Source: Kitasatospora sp. CB01950 (lineage in GTDB: Bacteria > Actinomycetota > Actinomycetes > Streptomycetales > Streptomycetaceae). Taken from it: a stretch of DNA of 64,000 bases. The translations under genes were made by a program, and so were the position numbers. The DNA is taken from contig NZ_LISX01000006.1 in assembly GCF_001905465.1 (NCBI RefSeq), positions 62,001-126,000 on the forward strand, in the 5' to 3' direction. The stretch's first letter is position 1; every line of letters begins with the position of its first letter. Of the stretch, positions 33,863 through 41,661 are shown piece after piece. The notes under the pieces are model-generated. The model was not told the DNA's origin and searched no databases. It saw only the letters and a list, made by a program, of their open reading frames with translations.

Positions 33863-33993
33863 CCTCGGGAGTCGGCGTCACATCACACCACCTCCGGACG
33901 CTCCGCCCCCAATCCGGGGGTCGACCTGCCACGACCGGGGCGCCGGCGGAAGCGACAGCTCCCGCCGGCGCACGGCGCATTCCCGTCGACCCG

Positions 33994-35136
33994 TCAGAGC
34001 GCGGACACCCAGTAGCGGTCGAACGTCATCGTCCCGTTGCCCGACGCGCCGGTGCGGGTGCCGGTCGTCGTGGTGGCCAGGGTGTACCAGGACTCGACGT
34101 AGTCCGGGTCGTCGGTCCACCAGGACGACGGCATCGCGTCGATCACGGCGTTCACCAGCGGGATGTACGCGCCCTGGTCGGTGATGGTCAGCAGCACCGC
34201 CGCCAGCGCTTTCGCCAGCGAGGAGTAGTTGGTGTTGCCGTCGTCCTCCATCATCACGACGTCGGCCAGGTTGTACTTGTACAGCGACCAGTTCACCAGG
34301 ATCTGGTTCGGGTAGTACGTCTTCTTGGCGTCGTCCAGGTACGGCATGGTCACGGTGTCGACCCGCACCTTGCCGTCCAGGCCGAAGCCGGTCACCAGGT
34401 CGAAGATCTCCGCGGCGCCCTTGAACCACGGCTCCTTCACGTCGTTGACCGTGACGGAGGTGACCCGGGTCGTCCAGAACCCGGTGGCGGCCGCAGCGCT
34501 GTTCACCGGCGCGGCCGCGACCGGGCTCTGCAGACCCGCGGCGGACAGCTCCTTCTGCAGCACCTTCATCCCGGCCTCGGTGGCCTTGTCGGTGTCCACG
34601 TCCACCAGGTAGACCGGCCGGTCCGGCGCATGGTCGGCGGCCAGCTCGTACGCCTTGCCGGTGCTGTCGTACGCGACCACCACGGCGGCGTTGTCGTCCG
34701 ACGGCGAGGACGCCACCAGCGGCTCGACACCCTCGGCGGCCGCGCCCACCAGCCGCACCTGGAGCAGCGAATCGACGTCCGCGCCCAGCCCCTTGGCGTC
34801 CGCCACCTGACGGTCCGCCTTGGCGATGTGCCCGCCGAACCCGGCCGCACCCTTCGTCGCCGACCCGGCCGTCAGCCCGTGCAGCCCGACCGCCTTGCCC
34901 TGGGCCACCGCACCCGAGACCTGACGCTGCCACGCCTTGTCGCCCAGCGACAGCGCCAGCGAACGCGCCGCGCCGTCCTCGATGACGTCCACAGCCGAGG
35001 CCCGCGCCGCAACGCGCTTCGATTCGTGAGCGGGCGCCGCCGAAGCGAACCCCTGAGCCGCCGTCACGGCCAGCCCGGTCAACGCCAGACCGGTCACCAC
35101 CGTACGCAGCCGCCGTGCAGAGTGCAGGGAGAACAA
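33994..35136 (-). CDS. secreted protein, DUF3103-like
   Basis: 380 residues with a signal peptide (RRLRTVVTGLALTGLAVTAAQGFASAAPA). The mature part contains VRLVGAAAEGVEPLVASSP, a strand-rich middle and a C-terminal SSWWTDDPDYVESWYTL region. I recall this architecture as DUF3103, a family of secreted actinobacterial proteins without known function; the match is from memory and only moderately sure. The TTG start was chosen because GGAGG lies 7 bases upstream and the signal peptide begins there. Divergent from hemC. Confidence 0.75.
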   Translation of the reverse strand: MFSLHSARRLRTVVTGLALTGLAVTAAQGFASAAPAHESKRVAARASAVDVIEDGAARSLALSLGDKAWQRQVSGAVAQGKAVGLHGLTAGSATKGAAGFGGHIAKADRQVADAKGLGADVDSLLQVRLVGAAAEGVEPLVASSPSDDNAAVVVAYDSTGKAYELAADHAPDRPVYLVDVDTDKATEAGMKVLQKELSAAGLQSPVAAAPVNSAAAATGFWTTRVTSVTVNDVKEPWFKGAAEIFDLVTGFGLDGKVRVDTVTMPYLDDAKKTYYPNQILVNWSLYKYNLADVVMMEDDGNTNYSSLAKALAAVLLTITDQGAYIPLVNAVIDAMPSSWWTDDPDYVESWYTLATTTTGTRTGASGNGTMTFDRYWVSAL

Positions 35137-35551
35137 GAGGGAGCCTCCACCTGTCGCCGCCCACCCGACTTCCGGGCAGGCCATGGACGCCGAACCCGGG
35201 TCGGGTCCGACGCAGTTGGTTCCTGGAGCGGACCCATGGTGAGGCATTGGACGTCTACGCGAATAGACCCCATGCAACCGTCCAGTACGGTCGATCACGA
35301 AACACCCGAAATGTCTGGCAGGTACGCGCGAAAGTTGCGCGGGCGCGAAGCGGAGAACTGGCCCCGGGGGACATTCCGCGCGACGGACCGAATCGCTGTG
35401 CAGGCACGGGAGTTGTTCTCCCGGCACCGGGCGGACGCGGACGGCGTCCGCCGGCTGCTGCACCCCGCCGTGGCCGCTCGAATCCGTGCGCCTCTCGAGT
35501 GGCCCGGACGCGTTACCTATCAAGAGACCCGCAACGGAAGGACAGACCGCA
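35137..35551. promoter_or_regulatory. divergent intergenic region upstream of hemC
   Basis: 415 bases between the DUF3103-like gene and hemC. A plus-strand frame (from the ATG near 35251, running into hemC in another phase) shows no domain and an Arg-rich, unstructured translation, so I do not call a gene. The stretch is less GC-rich than its surroundings (AATAGACCCCATGCAACC). Promoters for both genes are expected here. Confidence 0.35.
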
Positions 35552-36520
35552 ATGACGGCCGAGTACCCCGGCAGGACCCTGCGCGTCGGCACGCGTAGCT
35601 CGCCGCTCGCCCTCGCCCAGACGGACATGGTGATCGCCGCCCTGCGCGCACACGTCCCCGACCTGGTGGCCGAGGTCGTGCCGGTGACCACCGAAGCGGA
35701 CCTGTGGCAGGGCGACCTCGCCCAGCTCGGCGGCAAGGGCCTGTACACCAAGCAGATCGACGCCATGCTGCAAGGCGGAACGGTGGACCTGGCCGTCCAC
35801 TGCATGAAGGACGTGCCCGGGGACGTGCCGTTGCCGCGCGGGCCGGTCTTTGCCGCCTACATGGAACGCCCGGACGTACGGGACGTGCTGCTGTTCCCCG
35901 AGGGCTCCGAGCACCGCACTCTCGCCGACCTGCCGCCGGGCGCGATCATCCTGTCGTCGGCGGTCCGCCGGAAGGCGCAGATCCTGCGGGCCCGCCCCGA
36001 CGTGAAGGTCGTCCGGGTACGCGGCGCGGTCGGGAGCCGGCTGGAGAAGCTGGACGGCACGCGGAAGATCGACGTCCACGCGGACGGCACGGTCCTGGCG
36101 ATGGCCGGACTGGCCCGGCTCGGGATCGAACGGTCCGGCTACGTGTTCGGCATGGACGAGATGCTGCCCGCCGTCGGCGCGGGCGTCCTCGGACTGGAGT
36201 GCCGCCAGGAGGACCGCGCCACGACGGCACTGCTGGAGAAGGTCAACCACCCGAAGACCCAGCGGGAGGTGACCGCGGAACGCGTGCTGCTCCACAACCT
36301 TCGCGGCCACTGCAACAGCCCCATCGCCGCGTACTGCACCACGGAGCCGGACGGGCAGATGTCCCTGCGCGGCATGGTGTTCGACCGCGAGGGCTCGAAG
36401 TTCGCCAACGCGATGATGTGGGACGAGCACCGGGGAGACCCCGCCGTCCTCGGGGCCCGCGTCGCCGCCGAACTCCTCCGCCAGGGCGCACGCGAGATCA
36501 TCGCGGGCATCCCGCACTGA
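35552..36520 (+). CDS. hemC: porphobilinogen deaminase, divergent copy
   Basis: 322 residues with the hydroxymethylbilane synthase fold. It has TRSSPLALAQTDMV, GGKGLYTKQID, the substrate-binding basic segments, and the cofactor cysteine in RGHCNSPIAAYC near residue 253 that carries dipyrromethane. The usual AVHSLKDVP motif reads AVHCMKDVPGD. No other heme gene (hemA, hemB, hemD) is nearby, whereas streptomycetes normally keep hemC with them. This is probably a second, diverged copy in an accessory stretch. Enzymatic activity seems intact. Confidence 0.88.
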   Translation: MTAEYPGRTLRVGTRSSPLALAQTDMVIAALRAHVPDLVAEVVPVTTEADLWQGDLAQLGGKGLYTKQIDAMLQGGTVDLAVHCMKDVPGDVPLPRGPVFAAYMERPDVRDVLLFPEGSEHRTLADLPPGAIILSSAVRRKAQILRARPDVKVVRVRGAVGSRLEKLDGTRKIDVHADGTVLAMAGLARLGIERSGYVFGMDEMLPAVGAGVLGLECRQEDRATTALLEKVNHPKTQREVTAERVLLHNLRGHCNSPIAAYCTTEPDGQMSLRGMVFDREGSKFANAMMWDEHRGDPAVLGARVAAELLRQGAREIIAGIPH

Positions 36521-36527
36521 CCCGCCG

Positions 36528-37480
36528 TCACCTGACCCCGCCCGTGACCCTTCCGGTGGGTTCCGGGAACAGCGCCGCACGGACGGTGTCCGCGACGTCC
36601 GCCGGGGAAGTGGTGGCCAGATACCGAACTATCTGTGCCTGCGTGTCTGCCAGTGTGTGGGGCAGGTTCTCGGGGGTGAGCCGGCACGGTGCGATCCCGG
36701 CCCGGAACTCGGGGCGATCGAGCGCGGTACGCACCAGGGCTTCCGCCAGGTCGAGCGACATGCGCTCCCGCAGGGCGAAGGTCAGGTGCAGGGAGGGATC
36801 GGGATCGTCCGGGAGGCAGTGCGGGCTGTGGACCCACCCGCGCGGGATGACCAGCGTGTCACCGGGTTCCAGGTCGTACACCGCGTACGGCTCGGCGCTG
36901 TTCCACCGCTCCTGCATCTCTGCCGTCCACATGGCGGGGGACGCAAGGTACTCGTCCACCGGGAACTGGACTTCGGGACGCCACAGCGGCCAGCGCTTGC
37001 GACCGTGAAGGTGTGTCACCACGGCCAGGAACTGGTCCCAGTGGTGCGTGAGTCCTTGTGCGCCGGGCGGGGTGACCAGGCCCGAGACGAACATCGTGCA
37101 TCCGGTCTCTGCTTCGATCTCGCGGCACAGTTCGGCCAGGTACGGCACTCGCGTCTGCAGGTGCCGCAGATTGACCGTGTGCCCGCCCTCGAACAGCTCC
37201 CGCAACTTCCCGGGCCGCAATTTGCCGTCCCGGGAGAACCGTCCCGGGTGCGCAGCCTTCCCATCCTTCACGGCGGCCGTGAACGCGGGATCCGTCAGCC
37301 CGTGGTCGATGTAGGCCCCATGAGCGGAAGCGTGATCCGCTCGTCCAACTCGGACCCGCCGCGACGGTACACCGCGGGTTCGATCGGGCAGTCACGTAGC
37401 AGTGCTTCGGCCCCCTGGGGACCGACCAGCGTGGCAAGCGCCATGCAGTCTTCTCCGATCACGAGAGAGGGTGCGGGCAT
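36528..37480 (-). pseudogene. JmjC/cupin-type oxygenase, frameshifted
   Basis: Two frames together encode a ~317-residue JmjC-fold protein. Residues 1-53 (MPAPSLVIGEDCMALATLVG onward) read in one frame as far as ERITLPL near 37322. The rest reads in the -1 frame from HGAYIDHGLTDPAF on. The catalytic part is complete: HWD iron-binding motif in LTHHWDQFL, RKRWPLW, and distal His in PRGWVHS. Relatives hydroxylate protein side chains such as ribosomal His or Arg. Either a base was lost in the genome or in sequencing, or there is programmed slippage. The intact 3' frame alone (36528-37271) lacks the N-terminus. Confidence 0.65.
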
Positions 37481-37947
37481 GGAGTACGGGGGTGGAACCG
37501 GTTCGGGCATGCGACCACCGAAGCGCTGAACATGCGTTCGCCCGACAGGTAGTGGACCCACACCACGTCGGTGCCGTGGGTAAGGGCCATCGTGGCGTAC
37601 TCCACTTTTGCCGCGGTTCCGATATCCACCGGAGCCCCGTCCGTACGCTGGGCCGGCGGGTACTGGTCGTACATGCCGGCCAGCCACTCGGCGGCTTCCT
37701 TGGGCTCCGCCCAGGTCTGCCGCGCAAGGCAGGACGGGCGACGCAGCAGCCAATGCCCTGTCTGCATGGGCGGAATCGTCCGTTGCTCGAACGGCATGTG
37801 CGCTTCCTGGTCCGGCGCCTTCATACCGGAGACCATCATTTGCCACGCTGTGTCGAACGGGGCGGGGCGCCGCAGATACTCGGCGTGGTACTGATCGGGC
37901 CTACCGAGCCACGGGCCGTAGCCGTGGAAGTGGGCGAGATTCGTCAC
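37459..37947 (-). CDS. hypothetical protein upstream of the JmjC gene
   Basis: 162 residues, not recognised. Soluble, rich in Trp, Tyr and His (FHGYGPWLGRPDQYHAEYLRR), with a helical middle (EAAEWLAGMYDQYP) and a C-terminal strand HGTDVVWVHYLSGERMFSASVVA. It overlaps the JmjC start by 22 bases, so the two were probably coupled. GTG start with GGAGGA 6 bases upstream, immediately after a long RNA hairpin. Confidence 0.7.
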   Translation of the reverse strand: MTNLAHFHGYGPWLGRPDQYHAEYLRRPAPFDTAWQMMVSGMKAPDQEAHMPFEQRTIPPMQTGHWLLRRPSCLARQTWAEPKEAAEWLAGMYDQYPPAQRTDGAPVDIGTAAKVEYATMALTHGTDVVWVHYLSGERMFSASVVACPNRFHPRTPCPHPLS

Positions 37948-37965
37948 GGGCTATCCTCCACGGAG

Positions 37966-38008
37966 CGGGGGTTGCTGGTCCGACTGAGACTCGGACCAAC
38001 AACCCCCG
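37966..38008 (-). promoter_or_regulatory. 18-base-pair RNA hairpin between two minus-strand genes
   Basis: Arms 37966-37983 and 37991-38008 pair over 18 bases around a 7-base loop. In minus-strand RNA the one non-Watson-Crick position is a G-U pair, while in plus-strand RNA it would be a C-A mismatch; this argues for function in the minus transcript. It lies between the DUF397-like small gene and the next gene, whose ribosome site starts 7 bases after it. There is no T-run. It could be an attenuator or a processing/stability hairpin that makes the first gene more abundant than those downstream. Confidence 0.75.
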
Positions 38009-38037
38009 TGTGATTCAGTGGTGCGTCAGTCTGGAAC

Positions 38038-38280
38038 TCAGGCCGCCGCGCCCCGGATGGCGTTGATCCGGGCGGCGAGGGCGTCCAGCTCGGCCCCGGT
38101 GAAGCGGAGCAGCGGCGAACCATCGCCCAGCTTGCTGTCGCCGAGGGCGTAGGCGTCCACCGGGCCCGGGATGGCACCGATGGTCGCGCACGACTCGGAC
38201 TCGCCGTCGCCGCTGTTGCCGCCGCACACCTTGGCCAGCACCAGGCCTTCGGTCGGCAACTCGTACAGGTTGGTCTTCAT
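38038..38280 (-). CDS. DUF397-like small protein
   Basis: 80 residues. The second half (ALGDSKLGDGSPLLRFTGAE) aligns with the DUF397 consensus DSK-x-PDGP-x-L-x-FT-x-x-E, and the GGNSGDGESESCATIG part matches its Gly-rich, Cys-containing middle. The usual N-terminal W-x-KSS is replaced by AKVCGG. A strong GGAGGAG precedes the ATG. The second XRE gene (39145-40272) is the likely partner. Because of its size, the hairpin after it and the oxygenase gene downstream, a modified-peptide precursor is an alternative reading that I rate lower. Confidence 0.7.
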   Translation of the reverse strand: MKTNLYELPTEGLVLAKVCGGNSGDGESESCATIGAIPGPVDAYALGDSKLGDGSPLLRFTGAELDALAARINAIRGAAA

Positions 38281-38604
38281 TTCTCCTCCAAGGGATGATC
38301 GAGTGTCCGGTCGATCGGGTGACCGGCCGGGTGCTGCACCCGTTTCGCTCGCGGGGTTGGCACGCGACCCGAACGGGAGTTGTCGGGGGCTACTCGGTGG
38401 AAAGGCCGGGGCATGTGTCCACCGGACAGTGCTGGCGATTTCGTGCGACGTATCGGCCTGCAACCCCCGATCACGGCGAGCGCCATGGCGATGAGGCACG
38501 CCACCCACCGCAGCCGGCAGTGCGAACGCGAGCACCGCGCCAGCCGGTGCAGCACCAAATCCGAGCACCACAAGGCCCGTCAAGGCAGTCAAGCGCGTCA
38601 CCGC
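38281..38604. other. 324-base interval without a supported gene
   Basis: Between two minus-strand genes. A minus-strand GTG frame from 38601 begins with a hydrophobic stretch (GLVVLGFGAAPAGAVLAFAL), and a second frame from 38573 continues with ACLIAMALAVIGG. Together these hint at a decayed two-helix membrane peptide, but neither frame stands alone. The promoter for the DUF397-like gene is expected here. Confidence 0.35.
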
Positions 38605-39048
38605 TTACCCCGCCTTGCCACCGATGACGGCCGCCATGTCCGCACGGACCCGTTCATTGACGGTCGGCTCCCTTACCTTGAGCGGATCGGCCGTCCACGG
38701 CTCGCCGTTGCCGAAGGACCCGGCGAGCCGCCACCGTTCGCCCTCCATACCGCGGAACCTGCCGAGTCGGCCCGTGGACGTGTCGACCAGCAGTTCGCCG
38801 GCGGTCGGGACCGCCTTGATCGCGTGGAGCACCGACGCACCTGTGAGAACGGCGAACGCCAGCTCCTTGCCGGGGTCAATGTCCAAGCTGCCGAGTGCCA
38901 GCCGACAGTCGCCCGACTCCGTCTGTTCCACCTTGAGTCCCGGCAGTGCGACACCGATGGAGTTGAGCGCACTCCCCAGGTAGGCGCATGCCGTACGCGC
39001 CTGCTCGAAGTGTTCTGCCCGACGTTGTGCAAGTAGCTCGTTGGTCAC
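38605..39048 (-). CDS. hypothetical protein, 147 residues
   Basis: Not recognised. A soluble alpha/beta protein with an N-terminal helix (LLAQRRAEHFEQARTACAYL), paired strands (CRLALGSLDIDPGKELAFAVL; GELLVDTSTGRLGRFRG) and a C-terminal helix ending MAAVIGGKAG. GTG start with GGGGAC 4 bases before it. It lies between the second XRE gene and the DUF397-like gene, all on the minus strand. Confidence 0.7.
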   Translation of the reverse strand: MTNELLAQRRAEHFEQARTACAYLGSALNSIGVALPGLKVEQTESGDCRLALGSLDIDPGKELAFAVLTGASVLHAIKAVPTAGELLVDTSTGRLGRFRGMEGERWRLAGSFGNGEPWTADPLKVREPTVNERVRADMAAVIGGKAG

Positions 39049-39144
39049 GCTGTCCCCGATCGCTCCGAACCGTGCGGGGACACAACTTTGCGTGCCACAA
39101 CAGGTCGTCGGACAGGGGGTAGCCGCTTGGGGTAGCCAGGCCCT

Positions 39145-40272
39145 TTAGGCCGCTTCCACTTCAGCCATCAACAGACGTAGCGTCAGGGATCTTTTGTTCG
39201 AAGGAAGTTGACTGAGCGCCGCCCGCGCATACGCCACTCCGCCGACACGATCGCCTGCCTGAGCGAGCATGAGGCCGCGATGCAGCTCAAGATGCGTGGC
39301 GAACCGCGGAAGTGAGGGCGGAAGCAACAAGCGTGCTTGCTCCTGAGCGTGTTCGGCCCGTTTCTCCTCACCGAGCCGAGCGAGCAGCAGAGACGAAAAG
39401 ACGTTCATCCGCCACTCGGGCACCGCGTAGTCCGACTGCTCGTCCGCTGGTGAGGCAACCCGCTCGAAGACTCGCCACCCCTCGTCGTTGAGCTGCAAAG
39501 CTGCCCGCCGGTCGCCGCGGATCGCGGCAGCGTGTGCCTTGCCCATGAGCGCATTGAGTCGGCCGAGGGACGGCCGCGAGTCGACCGCCAGAGCCTGGTC
39601 GGCGAACCGTTCCGCGACCGCCAGCGATGCGCCTTCATAGCCGAGTGCGATCGCAGCGCGCCCCCGCACCCATACCCGAGCAGCCTGGTCGTCGGACCGG
39701 TCGGCTGCAGTTGCCGCCATGCCGTACCAACCCGTGGTTCGTGCCGCGTCGGTGCCAGGGAACGTCTTGGCGAACAGAGTTGCGAGCCGGGCGGCCACCT
39801 CCCACATGCGCGGGCCCTCGGCTTGCCGCTGCAGCACCACCATGTCCGCGGCGAGACGGCGTTGGATCTCCTCCGCACCGGACGACATGTAGTCCCGGCC
39901 GTAGATGTAGAGCCGTTCCTGCCAGTCGTCCAGGGACGGCCCGCCGCGGAGAGCAGTCGCGAAGCCGTGGGACAACAAGTCCGAGGCAGTCGCGGGCGCT
40001 ATGGCTGTCGCGGCAACGTTCGTCAAGAAGGATCGTCGGTTCACGTCCGCACTCTCAAGAGCGTGAAGGGGCACCTGCAAGGCGGTAGCCAAATGACGTA
40101 GCCAGAGCGGGCCGGGCTTCCGTCCCTGGTATCCGTTCTCCCACCGGCTGATCAACTGCCGTGTCACCGTCGTACGGTTGCCCAACTCATTCAGCTTCGC
40201 CGCAAGTTGGTCCTGAGACATGCCCAGTCCACGGCGCAACTCTTCGATCAGACTCCCCACCGCCGTCGTCAT
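39145..40272 (-). CDS. XRE regulator with TPR-like C-terminal region
   Basis: 375 residues: a helix-turn-helix at ~10-70 (GMSQDQLAAKLNELGNRTTVTRQLISRWENG), then NRRSFLTNVAATAIAPATA and a long alpha-helical region with TPR-like repeats (DQALAVDSRPSLGRLNALMGKAHAAAIRGD). Streptomycete proteins of this type are pathway regulators that may respond to a small ligand or peptide. Probable controller of the cluster downstream of it, including the DUF397-like gene. Confidence 0.88.
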   Translation of the reverse strand: MTTAVGSLIEELRRGLGMSQDQLAAKLNELGNRTTVTRQLISRWENGYQGRKPGPLWLRHLATALQVPLHALESADVNRRSFLTNVAATAIAPATASDLLSHGFATALRGGPSLDDWQERLYIYGRDYMSSGAEEIQRRLAADMVVLQRQAEGPRMWEVAARLATLFAKTFPGTDAARTTGWYGMAATAADRSDDQAARVWVRGRAAIALGYEGASLAVAERFADQALAVDSRPSLGRLNALMGKAHAAAIRGDRRAALQLNDEGWRVFERVASPADEQSDYAVPEWRMNVFSSLLLARLGEEKRAEHAQEQARLLLPPSLPRFATHLELHRGLMLAQAGDRVGGVAYARAALSQLPSNKRSLTLRLLMAEVEAA

Positions 40273-40474
40273 GACCGGCAGCCTACGCCGGACCGCACCA
40301 CAGGGCCCTCCACTTGATTCCCCCCTGCGGGGGACGCAGCACCTGTGCAGCCAATCGCGACAACTCGACCGCCAGGACGGCGTCGGCCCGAAGGCATCGA
40401 CGCGGTTGCCGGCGACAACGGTGACCCCACGGCACGGTCGACCAGCGCACCCAGAAGACCCCGGAAACGGCAAG

Positions 40475-40515
40475 GCCCCGCCCCGACCGCCCGCGTGGGC
40501 AGGACAAGGCGGGGC
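40475..40515 (-). terminator. hairpin terminator downstream of the lipase gene
   Basis: Arms GCCCCGCC / GGCGGGGC enclose a second GCCC/GGGC stem. It lies in the 342-base gap between the lipase stop and the start of the XRE gene, both on the minus strand, so it should end the lipase transcript. The remainder of the gap shows no gene and must contain the XRE promoter. Confidence 0.6.
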
Positions 40516-40614
40516 GTGTGTGGTGCTGCGCGGGTTTCCCTGATCTTCACGTCCACTCGGAGCGGCGCGACGCGGAAGGCGCCCTGACCGCCATCGGCGA
40601 TTACGGGACAGCCC

Positions 40615-41436
40615 TTAACTCAGGTTCTTCTCCAGCGCCGCCAGGTAGTTGCGCATGAAGTGGTCCCGGATGCCGTCGCTCGCCGGGGCGAAGGCGTCGG
40701 CCGTCAGGCCCTTCGCGTGGTCGGGGAGGGTGCCGAGGAGGCCTGCGTTGTCGTGGATGCGGCCGGCGGAGTCGATGTAGCGGGCGGTGTCGACGTGGGT
40801 GAAGGCCGGCTCGGGTGGGAGTTGGGGGACGATGTCGTTGTTGTTGACGAAGCGGTAGGTGCGGTCCTTGAAGCCCTTGTTGTACGCGGCGGCGAGGAGT
40901 CGGTCGCAGGTGCGGGGCTGGCCGAAGGTGACGACGCCGTCGGCCTGGAGCTTGGGGTCCTCCAGGTAGAGGCGGGCGGCGGCCAGCATGGCGAGGGCGC
41001 CGCCGAGGCTGTGGCCGGTGAACCAGAGGGTCTGGCCGTTGTCGCGCAGGTCGGCGATGGTGTCGCGGACGGTGGGGAAGACCGAGTTGAGCGCCTCGGC
41101 GAAGCCGTAGTGGACGTAGCCGGTGTCGGCCGGGCCGGGCCAGGGCGGGGTGGTGCCGTCGGAGAGCCAGTCGCGGATCTCCTTGGGTTCGGTGCCGCGG
41201 AACGCCGTGATGATCATCCGGTCGCTGGCGGCCGTGTAGGCCTGGGTGTCCTGGAGCGGGAACGGCGGGGTGAACGCGGTGAAGTGGTGGCGGACCGTCG
41301 GGAGCCCCCAGTCGTGGGCCTGCTGGTCGATGGTGGCGTCGTCCTTGTAGGCGAGGTCAGCGGCCTTCGCCAGCCAGTAGGCGTGCGGGAGGCTGTAGCC
41401 GGTGACGGATTGGTCGAGCGTGGTGGGGACGGCCAC
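40615..41436 (-). CDS. class 3 lipase family protein
   Basis: 273 residues with the lipase class 3 fold. It has MIITAFRGTEPKEIRDWLSD before the nucleophile, GHSLGG near residue 137 with the catalytic serine, and VNNNDIVPQLPP and the HDNAG region with the Asp/His. No signal peptide is visible, so an intracellular esterase or lipase acting on acylglycerols or similar esters is likely. GTG start at 41436 with AAAGGA upstream. The gene stands alone. Confidence 0.85.
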   Translation of the reverse strand: MAVPTTLDQSVTGYSLPHAYWLAKAADLAYKDDATIDQQAHDWGLPTVRHHFTAFTPPFPLQDTQAYTAASDRMIITAFRGTEPKEIRDWLSDGTTPPWPGPADTGYVHYGFAEALNSVFPTVRDTIADLRDNGQTLWFTGHSLGGALAMLAAARLYLEDPKLQADGVVTFGQPRTCDRLLAAAYNKGFKDRTYRFVNNNDIVPQLPPEPAFTHVDTARYIDSAGRIHDNAGLLGTLPDHAKGLTADAFAPASDGIRDHFMRNYLAALEKNLS

Positions 41437-41661
41437 GGGAGGTGTGTCCTTTCCGGAGGGGTGGCCGCCATCGTGCGCCGCGGCGGCGGCCGTGGCCCGG
41501 CAACCGGGGGTCGGACACGGCGGCGCTGCGGAGCGCGGTCCGCGCACACGGGCAGTGGTCACGCCCGAGGGGGCGCGCGCCATGAGGGCGGTTGTCGCGG
41601 CGGGCGCACGGCCCGGATGATGGGGACGATCCCGTAACTGCCAATCCCTGGAGCGCGTTTC

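Noticed and set aside
35251..35598. Possible plus-strand gene overlapping the hemC start
   Set aside because: Arg-rich unstructured translation, weak ribosome site, and it runs into hemC in another phase.
36528..37271. Treating the 3' frame as a complete JmjC protein
   Set aside because: The N-terminal domain is clearly encoded upstream in another frame, so the gene is frameshifted rather than short.
38038..38280. Calling the small protein a RiPP precursor outright
   Set aside because: Its second half fits DUF397 (DSK ... LRFT ... E), and an XRE regulator is close by, so regulation is the simpler reading; the RiPP idea is kept only as a low-ranked alternative.
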